In this document: positions 6,504 to 13,772 of the stretch, piece after piece
How positions within the stretch are numbered: position 1 is the stretch's first letter
Layout: each line of letters starts with the position of its first letter
From: Chlamydiota bacterium
Lineage (GTDB): Bacteria > Chlamydiota > Chlamydiia > Chlamydiales > JAJFMK01
Direction of reading: 5' to 3'
Length of the DNA stretch: 15,776 nucleotides
NCBI GenBank assembly: GCA_021772215.1
Contig: JAJFMK010000117.1
Location: 1-15,776, forward strand
Program-made: the position numbers and the translations under genes
The notes under the pieces: generated by a model
Databases searched by the model: none
The model's input: only the letters and a program-made list of their open reading frames with translations
Told to the model about the DNA's origin: nothing

Positions 6504-8780
6504 ATGGCAACGTCAACTAGCTTAACAGGAGCTGAATCTGGTACATCAGCTCCGCCCAAACCAACACAATCTCTTCAACCTTTTCATTCGATTTCACATC
6601 CCGTAAGGGCCACTATTCATAGTGACTCCGAAGGACATGTGACCATTGATGATGGGCGTCAGATTACAGTTTTAAGTGCCTCTTTACAGGAAAAAGACTT
6701 GATCGATAACCAAGGCCGCCTCTTGAAGGGATTTATGAGTGCTTTGGATAATCCCGACGCCATCACTGCTGCTCTAGTACGAAGTATGTCACATCGAATG
6801 ACCAGTATTTACGATTTCAAATTTGTTTATGCCTTGGCAAATATCTACCGGGTAGGGGCTCCTCAAGATCTAGAAGAGCTTTGCAAAACAGTTTACGACG
6901 GTTTTGAGATTGTTGCCAAAGAGCATATCGTTAGTCCACAAGCTCTTGCAGGTTTTAAGACACTGTTAGACTCAGCAGAAAAAAACAGGCTCATCACCCG
7001 AACTGAAAGACATTTTCTGGATAGCTTGGCAGTTACGAATCAAGTCTTTTCAGAACCGCGTTTTCTTGCTTTGAAGAGTCAGGTTTCAGCAATACGAGAG
7101 CAAGTGATTGCCAACATGGAAAGTATTCAACTTTTAGCTAAAGGTATTGTTGCCGTTGAGAAGTCCAGCCGTGAACGAGATGACGCTCTTTCAGCAAGCT
7201 TGATCCAACTAGATGAAACAACCCGCAGACAGCACCGTTTACTCGCCTATAGTATGCAACAATTTGCTTCGCAGACAAGAAATAGCATTCAGGCTCTTTC
7301 GTCAAATATTCAACTTGTCCAGAGCAATGTTCAGAATTTAGCGAGGCAAACACAACAGGGCTTTAGGCAGATGTCTCAAGCTATTCAGCAGGTTGAAGCG
7401 AGCTCGGTGCAAAGAGATAAGCAACTCGCTCAAGGGATTCAAGCAGTTGAAACGAACGCAAGAAAGAACATTCAGCAAGTTGCTGAGGGGTTGCGTGATT
7501 TAACCAACCAAACTCAAGAAAATTTTGAATTGGTAGCTAAAGGAGTCGGCGGCCTTGCGCAAGAAACACGGCAAAATATTCAAGCCCTAGCCACAGGATT
7601 AGACGGATTAGCTCAAGAAACGCGACAAAACACCCAAATGCTTGCAAATGGTTTACAGGCATTGACTGAGGAGACACGAACAAATACTAAAACCCTTGCT
7701 AAAGGCATCAACAATCTAGCTGCAGACTGTCATCAAAAATTTCAAAGCTTAACTACGCATATAAATGACTTAAAAGATGCTCTAGAAGCTAAATTCGAAA
7801 GGCAGAGAAAAGTAAACACTGCCGCAGCCTTCATTCCAATTTTTGGTGGGGCAATAGCGGAAGCAGGAGCTGACTTTCTTGAAAAAGTATATGATATTAC
7901 TAGTTTTTCAGAATTTGGGGGATTTGTTTTAGGAGTAAAACCAGAACAAATTGAGACGTTCATGGATCAGGTTACTTCGGACGAGAGGCTTCTAAATCTT
8001 GCCAAAAAAGAGACTCCAGAAGAGTTTAAAGAGGCCTTTGAGGCAAATTTAAAACAATCAGGTCTTCAATTTTCTTCCATGTTTATTAAGCATGGAGTGA
8101 TTAAACCCAATGAGCTACTGAAAGTCTGGGCAGAATCTGAAATAGCTCTTAAGACACCACAATTTGCTTTGGGTGAAGGAGCTTTGCAATTTACAGCACA
8201 AGCACCTGCAATTAGCCTTGGAGAAGGGCAGCCTGTGGCGGGAAAGGTTTCTTTAGGAAGTACCGCCGCAGACAGGTTGGCAGCTGATATGTCTAGAGTA
8301 GATTTATCTATGCCTCAACTCGCTTCGCTGGGCGCAGGTCTTAGCTCTCTTGACGAGAATAAACTTAATGCTATTTCAACAACTGATCCTAATATAAAGG
8401 TCGAAGAGCCTGAGAAAGTTCCCTCTGTCCAGATACCCTCCAATTTCCAAGTTGGTGAGGAAGGGCTTATCCCTCCTGGCCGAAAGCGACACCCTTCGAT
8501 AAGTGAAACCTCAGAAGCTTCTTCTGTTGATGACAACAATTCAGATGATGATGACTTCTCTTTGCATGAAGGGATTGAAGCAGGGGATTCTCTTGAAGAT
8601 ATTCGAAAGATTTTGTCTTTTGACATTGATGTTAACAAACGACGCGCAGGGGTTCGAGCAATTGAGCTAGCTGCTGATCTTGGTAGAGAGGATATCGTTA
8701 ATATGCTTTTAAAAGAGTACAAAGCAAAAGGTAAAGTTAGAGAGCTTATGAAACGCATCGAAGCCAAAAAGAAGAAGTAA
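6504..8780 (+). CDS. Long helical repeat protein with C-terminal ankyrin-like segment
   Basis: I do not recognise this 758-aa protein. The N-terminus (MATSTSLTGAESGTSAPPKP) is Ser/Thr/Pro-rich, uncharged and lacks a Sec signal, as in many type III secretion substrates. Residues 190-420 are predicted to be almost entirely helical. Within them, residues 285-410 repeat with an exact 18-residue period, for example QNIQALATGLDGLAQETR followed by QNTQMLANGLQALTEETR. A short hydrophobic stretch (AAFIPIFGGAIAEAGADFL) follows, then an acidic linker with a DDDD run. Residues about 693-739 match one to one-and-a-half ankyrin units (LEDIRKILSFDIDVN then RAIELAADLGREDIVNMLL), and a Lys-rich tail ends the protein. 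The start is supported by GTGAGG 7 nt upstream. It shares a 19-bp gap with the next gene, implying an operon. A secreted effector or structural protein is possible but unproven. Confidence 0.85.
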   Translation: MATSTSLTGAESGTSAPPKPTQSLQPFHSISHPVRATIHSDSEGHVTIDDGRQITVLSASLQEKDLIDNQGRLLKGFMSALDNPDAITAALVRSMSHRMTSIYDFKFVYALANIYRVGAPQDLEELCKTVYDGFEIVAKEHIVSPQALAGFKTLLDSAEKNRLITRTERHFLDSLAVTNQVFSEPRFLALKSQVSAIREQVIANMESIQLLAKGIVAVEKSSRERDDALSASLIQLDETTRRQHRLLAYSMQQFASQTRNSIQALSSNIQLVQSNVQNLARQTQQGFRQMSQAIQQVEASSVQRDKQLAQGIQAVETNARKNIQQVAEGLRDLTNQTQENFELVAKGVGGLAQETRQNIQALATGLDGLAQETRQNTQMLANGLQALTEETRTNTKTLAKGINNLAADCHQKFQSLTTHINDLKDALEAKFERQRKVNTAAAFIPIFGGAIAEAGADFLEKVYDITSFSEFGGFVLGVKPEQIETFMDQVTSDERLLNLAKKETPEEFKEAFEANLKQSGLQFSSMFIKHGVIKPNELLKVWAESEIALKTPQFALGEGALQFTAQAPAISLGEGQPVAGKVSLGSTAADRLAADMSRVDLSMPQLASLGAGLSSLDENKLNAISTTDPNIKVEEPEKVPSVQIPSNFQVGEEGLIPPGRKRHPSISETSEASSVDDNNSDDDDFSLHEGIEAGDSLEDIRKILSFDIDVNKRRAGVRAIELAADLGREDIVNMLLKEYKAKGKVRELMKRIEAKKKK
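7356..7733 (+). repeat. Seven 54-bp coding repeats (18-residue helical period)
   Basis: Residues 285-410 divide into seven units of 18 residues without gaps. The five from K321 to H410 are the most regular: aromatic or aliphatic residues after the starting polar pair, then a small-residue block (AKG, ATG, ANG or AEG), then LxxL and ETR. Eighteen residues over five turns gives 3.6 residues per turn, the pitch of a straight helix, rather than the 3.5 of a heptad coiled coil. DNA identity between units is partial, so the array is diverged. Confidence 0.8.
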
Positions 8781-8799
8781 CTTAGGACTGGAGTAAACC

Positions 8800-11700
8800 A
8801 TGAAAACAAGCGGAAACAATTTTTCATTAACAGGACAATTGCTCACACGTTCTGGGCAACCTATTCGAACTCAGCCGATAAAAGGAAATCCTCTTGGCTT
8901 GAATGTACGCGTTGGGAATTCTTTGGGAGAGTGGAAAGCGGATCTTCTTGATGGTGTTGGAAGAGTTGTATATCGTGCGTTGCCAATTCAAACTCCTGAA
9001 GGAGTCACTATCGAGAAAGCGCTTTCTTACGTAACCCTTGATAGCTCGAGGGTTACTGTAGCGCTTAATGGTTGGGGAATTGCCGTAAACACAACGGAAC
9101 GAATTCTCTCTCTTTTCATTGGAGAAACGAGGGGTTTACCAGGCGGTGGAAAAGATGAACCTGCCCTAACTTATGGGGATCGCCCAGAACAGAGAGTTAA
9201 ATTGAAATCCATGCAGCTTTCTCCCCAATTAATTGAAAATGGTCAAAAACTAGTCTCTCTAGCACAAGAATCGGGCAGGGTCACAATCGTTGATTTGAAA
9301 ACAAATAAGACTGTTGAACTTAGAGGCATCCATTATGGACATCGCCCTGATTCACTAACCCTTTTAGCTGCCAGTAATTCTCTAATAGTTACCGGGTTAA
9401 AAAATCTACACATCCGTTTAAAAAAAGACAATTTTGAAAACTGCCATGAGTTAGACTTATTTAATATTTTGTTTTCGGATGTAAAATTAAGATTTTCTCA
9501 AACTTTTGCAGAGGGTAGAAAATTAAGATTTATTCGAATTTCTGAAGATCGTTACATCATAGCTTCGTTTTTTAAACCGGACCTAAAGGAGTGCGTTACA
9601 ATTGTCTTAGATACTGAGGAGATAAAGGGAGAAGGGAGTTTCAGTTTGCGAATGATTACTTACGACGATCTTCCTGAGTCTGTGATGAGTAGCAACAAAT
9701 ATGTGCCCCGCCTAGAAACGGCTTTTGGTTCTAATCGATTAGCTACCCTAGTGACATGCGTTGAACTCGGATTCAACATATTATATTACTGCAACCTTGA
9801 TAATGAAGGTGTTGCTGTCATTTCTATAAATGGTCTAAATGAATCGGTTTCTAATGTGGCCCTTCAAAAAAAGGGACCTTATTTTGCAATGGGGACAAGA
9901 AAGGGAAACATATTCGTTGTAAATCGAGAAACAAAAAAAACATGTTCTTTTAAGGTTGGTTCTGAGTTAGCCGCCCTTAGCTTTAGCGCAGATGACAAGT
10001 ATCTATGTACACAAACAAAGGAATCCACTGACTATTGGCGTCTAACAGATATTTTAGAATTAGACTCTGCTGAGAATCAATTAACTTTTGTGCGCAGCTC
10101 GGGAAAAATAAAGAAAATATCTATGCCTCGAGAAACTCTAAAAGAGTTAGATATGACGTTTGATCCTATTACCAGTGGTGATTATGTCTCTCTTAGCAAG
10201 AAATTAAAAAATGGAGAGTCTGTCACTTTAGAAAATGGGAGAAGACTAACTAAGGAGAAGCTTCTAGTAAAAGCAATTGCTAAGAATCCCCACTCTAGCA
10301 TCGCATACTATGAACTTGGAAAAGCTACACCAGAAAGGGAGACATGCCAGCTTATCGATTTGAGATCCATGACTCAGATGCAACTTTTTCTCAGCGCGAT
10401 TAAACTTGACCCTGATTCCTGCCCACCTTACGTTGCCCTTGGAAAGATTGTGAAGCCAGGATCGCCTGCTACCTTGCATGATGGGCGCAGAATGGACCAG
10501 CAGCAGCTCTTCCTACAAGCGCAAGCTTTGGATCCGAATTTTGCAGAGGCATACCTACTTCTTGGTGGCACTCTTCAGCGCGGTGGGAATATCCCACTTA
10601 AAAGTGGAGAAACATTTTCTCAGCAGCAACTTTACTTGAAAGCTGTAACCTTAGATCCAAATAATGCTGAGGGGTATCTCGCTTTAAGCTCAACTCTTCG
10701 ACCAAACGAGCCCATAAGAATTGGAAATAGCATAGAAATGACAAAACAGCAGTTGCTTAAAAGAGCGATTGCTCTTAACCCCCACTTAGCTGCTGCATAC
10801 ACTAAGTTGGCTGAAATTACTGGGCCAGGGAAAACAGTAACATTGGAAGATTCAACAGAGTGGAGTCAATACCAGCTTCTAATAAAAGCAATTGCACTTG
10901 ATTCCAATCATTACTATCCCTATTTCTATCTTGCAACGCTGTTAAAACGAGGAGATCGGGTATCCCTTGAAAATGGCGATATAGTCTCTCCTTTCCAACT
11001 GCTTGAAAAGGCAATAGCACTTAATCCCCATTTTGCATTGGCTTATTACAGCCTTGGAACCATCATGCCTGATGGGAGCGAAATAACCATTGGTAGTGAA
11101 TCATATACAAAAGATAAATTATTTCTTATGGCTATTGTTCTTGATCCAGCGAATGCTAGTTTTTACGTCCGTCTTGGTGATACGTTGGATACAGGTGAAA
11201 AAGTTACGTTGGGTCGTGGGGAAGAGATGGATGATATTGCTCTTTACAAGAGATCGATTGCTTTAAACTCTAACAACGGAAGAGGGTATGCTCGGCTTTT
11301 ATGTTCATCTTCTGAGCAGATGTTTACTCTTAATAATGGGCAGACAGTAGATAGAGAAAGTTTGCGTCAGCATGCTAAAAAGTGTCTTATTCAGGAATTG
11401 GCTCAACATCCAACCCCTTATGGATATTTCTGCCTATCTAGCGTTCTCTTGCCCGGCGAGCCTGTAATGCTACACGGTTTAGGGAGAGTATCAGCAGTAG
11501 AAATACTTATTCATGTAATATCTCTAGATCCTAAATATGCATGGACTTACAGTACACTTGCTTGTCATTTACAGCCGAATGGTAAAGTGACTCTGCAAGG
11601 GGGCAAACAAATGGATCGAGTAGAACTGGCCTTGGAAGCGCTCTTTTTGGAGTCAAATAATTACATGCGCTATCATAATTTAGCAATGATTTTAGCTCCT

Positions 11701-11949
11701 AATGAGAGCGCACGAATTCCTGATGGAACTATTATGGGTAAACAACAACTTCTCATCCGAGCCCTTTATCTTAGACCTTCATCGAAAACGGCTGCAACAA
11801 GTTTAGCAGAGACTTTGTCTGATGGAACGGCAGTGCGATTAGAGAATGGGACGATAATGACTAAAGAGATGCTGATGCAGGTTGGGACAACGGGTTTACA
11901 AGGATACACCTCATACAGCAGTTCATACCAAGCCAATAGATGGAGTTGA
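8800..11949 (+). CDS. WD40-like/TPR-like repeat protein
   Basis: This 1049-aa protein has two halves. The first roughly 440 residues look like a beta-propeller. The best blade is near residues 365-415, with GTRKGNIFVVNRETKK, then LAALSFSADDKYLCT and YWRL, the classical WD40 cadence; another candidate is SGRVTIVDLKTNK with HRPDSLTLLAASNSL. From residue 462 to the end come fourteen TPR-like units of about 41 residues. There is no Sec signal, and the N-terminus MKTSGNNFSLTGQLLTRSG is Ser/Asn/Thr-rich. It shares the SLTG string with the start of the preceding protein. A GGAG ribosome binding site (8790-8793) sits 6 nt before the ATG, 19 bp after the previous stop. Large scaffolds of this kind bind other proteins; no catalytic motif is visible. 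Role unknown; a secreted host-interacting protein is one inference. Confidence 0.85.
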   Translation: MKTSGNNFSLTGQLLTRSGQPIRTQPIKGNPLGLNVRVGNSLGEWKADLLDGVGRVVYRALPIQTPEGVTIEKALSYVTLDSSRVTVALNGWGIAVNTTERILSLFIGETRGLPGGGKDEPALTYGDRPEQRVKLKSMQLSPQLIENGQKLVSLAQESGRVTIVDLKTNKTVELRGIHYGHRPDSLTLLAASNSLIVTGLKNLHIRLKKDNFENCHELDLFNILFSDVKLRFSQTFAEGRKLRFIRISEDRYIIASFFKPDLKECVTIVLDTEEIKGEGSFSLRMITYDDLPESVMSSNKYVPRLETAFGSNRLATLVTCVELGFNILYYCNLDNEGVAVISINGLNESVSNVALQKKGPYFAMGTRKGNIFVVNRETKKTCSFKVGSELAALSFSADDKYLCTQTKESTDYWRLTDILELDSAENQLTFVRSSGKIKKISMPRETLKELDMTFDPITSGDYVSLSKKLKNGESVTLENGRRLTKEKLLVKAIAKNPHSSIAYYELGKATPERETCQLIDLRSMTQMQLFLSAIKLDPDSCPPYVALGKIVKPGSPATLHDGRRMDQQQLFLQAQALDPNFAEAYLLLGGTLQRGGNIPLKSGETFSQQQLYLKAVTLDPNNAEGYLALSSTLRPNEPIRIGNSIEMTKQQLLKRAIALNPHLAAAYTKLAEITGPGKTVTLEDSTEWSQYQLLIKAIALDSNHYYPYFYLATLLKRGDRVSLENGDIVSPFQLLEKAIALNPHFALAYYSLGTIMPDGSEITIGSESYTKDKLFLMAIVLDPANASFYVRLGDTLDTGEKVTLGRGEEMDDIALYKRSIALNSNNGRGYARLLCSSSEQMFTLNNGQTVDRESLRQHAKKCLIQELAQHPTPYGYFCLSSVLLPGEPVMLHGLGRVSAVEILIHVISLDPKYAWTYSTLACHLQPNGKVTLQGGKQMDRVELALEALFLESNNYMRYHNLAMILAPNESARIPDGTIMGKQQLLIRALYLRPSSKTAATSLAETLSDGTAVRLENGTIMTKEMLMQVGTTGLQGYTSYSSSYQANRWS
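10183..11946 (+). repeat. Fourteen tandem TPR-like units of about 41 residues
   Basis: Units begin at residues 462, 503, 544, 585, 626, 667, 708, 749, 789, 830, 876, 917, 958 and 999. Ten of the fourteen, plus the full-length part of the last, fit 41 residues exactly; unit 8 has 40 and unit 10 has 46. Each starts YxxL(G/A) and has a Gly-containing hairpin-like middle (for example GEKVTLGRGEEM). It then runs into a helix ending LFLKAIALDPNxA. The ending is the classic TPR helix B with its Pro, so the unit reads as a 34-residue TPR enlarged by about seven residues between helices A and B. The last unit lacks the DPN end and finishes the protein. Confidence 0.85.
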
Positions 11950-11961
11950 TGCAGTAATCAT

Positions 11962-11996
11962 CTGAGCCTCTTGCCAAATGCGGTGTGAGGCTACAG
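11962..11996. other. Hairpin at the right boundary of the inserted segment
   Basis: AGCCTC (11965-11970) pairs with GAGGCT (11987-11992). CTG (11962-11964) with CAG (11994-11996) extends the stem across a one-base bulge. It lies 12 bp after the end of the TPR-like gene and 6 bp before the right 56-bp repeat. No U-tract follows, so it is at best a weak terminator. Its position at the junction also makes it a candidate recombination or mRNA-end structure. Confidence 0.35.
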
Positions 11997-12001
11997 AGAG
12001 G

Positions 12002-12076
12002 GAGGCGGTCAACGTCATCAAAGATATGGTACGCATCGACGCCACCCAAAATGCTGTGGGGGCGCCGCCTTTATAA
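12002..12076 (+). pseudogene. Displaced 3' end of tsp
   Basis: Twenty-four codons plus a TAA stop, reading EAVNVIKDMVRIDATQNAV then GAPPL. Its first 56 bp are identical to 6240-6295 in the tsp gene, with the same frame. It has no start codon or ribosome binding site of its own. The end GAPPL* differs from the resident gene, which continues past GAPA for 35 further residues. It is best read as the ancestral tsp terminus left behind by the event that placed the 5.7-kb segment upstream. The 'paralogous fragment' alternative cannot be excluded without relatives. Confidence 0.8.
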
Positions 12077-12119
12077 GGTTTTGAAGACTGCCTCGACAAC
12101 TTTACAGTAACTTATTATA

Positions 12120-12146
12120 GGCACCTAGGGTTGCGCCCGAAGTGCC
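12120..12146. terminator. Possible terminator hairpin between convergent units
   Basis: GGCAC (12120-12124) pairs with GTGCC (12142-12146); inside, GGG (12128-12130) pairs with CCC (12136-12138) across a symmetric 3x3 internal loop. It lies 43 bp after the stop of the displaced tsp end and downstream of the convergent ankyrin unit. There is no U-run on either strand, so it is only a candidate. Confidence 0.3.
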
Positions 12147-12196
12147 AGCCCATTGGCATAGGAGATCAAAGAGGTAGGTAAAGCATGCTGTCTACC

Positions 12197-12217
12197 GGCA
12201 GATCCTTGTCTTCTGCC
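12197..12217. terminator. Possible terminator hairpin after the ankyrin unit
   Basis: GGCAGA (12197-12202) and TCTGCC (12212-12217) form a perfect 6-bp stem around a 9-nt loop, 13 bp beyond the stop of the minus-strand ankyrin gene. Neither side has a clear U-tract. The convergent position suggests a transcription end for one or both units. Beyond this and the hairpin at 12120-12146, the gap 12077-12230 shows nothing recognisable. Confidence 0.3.
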
Positions 12218-12230
12218 TAACATTGGGCTG

Positions 12231-13772
12231 TTAATATAGCAAGAGTTGTCGATTCTGATAATCTGAGAGAGTTAGACTCTCTAAGAGGCGCGTGCTGATC
12301 TTGTTTTTGACATCTAACTCTAAGACCCCCTCTGAAAAGAGAGGAAGCGTTAGATCTTTGGCATAGTTTAACATCAGGTCAACAAGGGCAGTTTCCTCCC
12401 TTACAAGGGCTAAATAGAGGGGCGTTGTCTCCATATAGAGATCCGAGATGACGTTACGATACCCATATTTCCCGATCACCCGATAATCTCTTCTTGGGAA
12501 AAAGGGGTCGGCGCCAGCTTGGAGAAGCAGCCGAACAATCTCAAGATCACCTTTAACGATGGCTGTCTCTAACGCGTTATATCTTTGATCCATTACAGGA
12601 AGTAGGGTTTCAAGTTTACGCATAGAGGGATCATAGGAAGACCAGCTCCAATCGGGCAGCCAAAAGAGGCTATCACCTTCGGGGCGACTCTTATTGATCT
12701 GTTCTTGTGACATTTGAGCGATCAGAGCCTCGATCAGATCGAACCTCTCTATTTCAACAGCTCGATGGAGAGGAAGGGGAGCCAAAGCTTTAAACCTCTC
12801 TAAACAGTCTGTAAAAGGGAGATAGCCAAGCTCGTATAAAGTTAACAAGCGCTCCACGCCAGCTTTATTCCAGTTCTCCTGTGGAACAACTCTTAAGAGC
12901 TCTTGCAGCCGGCCTAGGTCGATATAGCCCTTCTCGTAGAGGGAGAGGGCATAAGAGAGACTGTCTTTTTGCCATAGCAGGAGCTTTTCTAAGGTAAGGT
13001 ATCCCTTCTCGATATAAAAATCTAACAGAGCAAAATTATCCGATGCCCTCATCAGATACTCACTTTGAATGGGGACTCCATAGCGAAAAAAGAGATCAAC
13101 CACCTCAAAATTCCCCTCGTTGAGAGCTATTGTAACAGGATTTCCCTCCCTTCTTCCATAGCTATCAAAAAGCTCAATCAAATCCTCTGTAATCGGAAGG
13201 TCACTTTTCATTGTTCCCAAGAGAGCGGCCTTGATGACCTCTTGTCTATCCTCGCGTCCTGCTACGATACCAAACAGAGTGCTGCCCGCGTTATCAACCT
13301 TTCTAAAAATATTTCCGTGAAAGCGATAAAAAAGAGTGATGACATCGAAGTTTCCCTTCTCGATGACGCGATAAAAGGTCGTGTGATACAAGATTTTTTT
13401 TGCCTTATAATCACTTAAGAGCGCTCCATCCCTATACTTTAGCTCTTCTGGGACTGTGCAGGCCTTAATATCTGAAGGGATCCGAGGAAGAAGAAACTCT
13501 ACCAGCTCAAAATTAGCAACGTCGATGGCAGCCACATCTAAAAAGGATTGGTTAGGATAGGGATCTACCTCATCAGGAGAAAAAAGATGAGGCACATATA
13601 AATTCAACCTTTCCAGACAAAATTCGGGATAGCGCATCTGAAGAATCTGCTCTTTGGCATACTCGTTATTCCCCTCACGGATAGCTTTAAAGATATCGGG
13701 CCTGTAGTCCCACTCCCAGCCCCAAAGAGAAACAGTTAAAAGACAAGAGAGGAGAAATGTGGCAAATTTCAT
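12231..13772 (-). CDS. Sec-exported ankyrin-like repeat protein, larger paralog
   Basis: 513 aa. A signal peptide is clear: MKFATFLLSCLLTVSLWG, then WEWDYRPDIF. The rest is built of degenerate ankyrin-like helix pairs, such as VIEKGNFDVITLFYRFH, IALNEGNFEVVDLFFRYG and, best of all, YNALETAIVKGDLEIVRLLLQAGADP from residue 398. Residues 398 to about 486 are paralogous to residues 83-171 of the gene just upstream; shared features are ADPxFPR, GxY, the NxIS motif, TTPLYLAL and KDLTxP. The ATG at 13772 overlaps the upstream TGA by four bases, and GAGGGCGGGGG precedes it, so the two are translationally coupled. Periplasmic or outer-surface location is inferred from the signal; binding partners are unknown. 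Confidence 0.88.
   Translation of the reverse strand: MKFATFLLSCLLTVSLWGWEWDYRPDIFKAIREGNNEYAKEQILQMRYPEFCLERLNLYVPHLFSPDEVDPYPNQSFLDVAAIDVANFELVEFLLPRIPSDIKACTVPEELKYRDGALLSDYKAKKILYHTTFYRVIEKGNFDVITLFYRFHGNIFRKVDNAGSTLFGIVAGREDRQEVIKAALLGTMKSDLPITEDLIELFDSYGRREGNPVTIALNEGNFEVVDLFFRYGVPIQSEYLMRASDNFALLDFYIEKGYLTLEKLLLWQKDSLSYALSLYEKGYIDLGRLQELLRVVPQENWNKAGVERLLTLYELGYLPFTDCLERFKALAPLPLHRAVEIERFDLIEALIAQMSQEQINKSRPEGDSLFWLPDWSWSSYDPSMRKLETLLPVMDQRYNALETAIVKGDLEIVRLLLQAGADPFFPRRDYRVIGKYGYRNVISDLYMETTPLYLALVREETALVDLMLNYAKDLTLPLFSEGVLELDVKNKISTRLLESLTLSDYQNRQLLLY

Larger units (their letters stand above)
6296..12001 (+). mobile_element. Candidate inserted segment at the 3' end of tsp, bounded by 56-bp repeats
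   Basis: The segment between the two tsp repeats (unit length 5762 bp from 6240 to 12001) holds a replacement end for tsp, a promoter-like region and two same-strand genes. Both genes use visibly more A/T at third codon positions than tsp. At the right junction stands the original-looking tsp terminus with its own stop. Known integrative elements that target protein-coding genes leave such a displaced 3' fragment and restore the gene with their own copy. No integrase, transposase or inverted terminal repeat is present, so homologous exchange or a segmental duplication with replaced content is equally possible. The bounds are seen; mobility is inferred. Confidence 0.5.

Noticed and set aside
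8315..8827. A 170-codon minus-strand open frame
   Set aside because: It lies antisense to the end of the coiled-coil gene, is Ser/Leu-rich in the way reverse frames of acidic and Lys-rich coding DNA are, and has no ribosome binding site. A shadow frame.
6504..11949. Phage tail-fibre, tape-measure or toxin-immunity system
   Set aside because: The long helical protein first suggested a tape measure, but no other phage genes, toxin domains or immunity-sized partner exist in the window, and the ankyrin, WD40 and TPR features fit interaction proteins better.
6240..12057. Rho-independent terminator or IS target duplication as explanation for the 56-bp repeat
   Set aside because: Insertion-sequence target duplications are usually 2-14 bp. 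The repeat is also coding sequence that continues to a stop codon, which points to a displaced gene end rather than a staggered-cut duplication.
13065..13418. A 117-codon plus-strand open frame
   Set aside because: Antisense to the larger ankyrin-like gene, no ribosome binding site, and no recognisable protein features.
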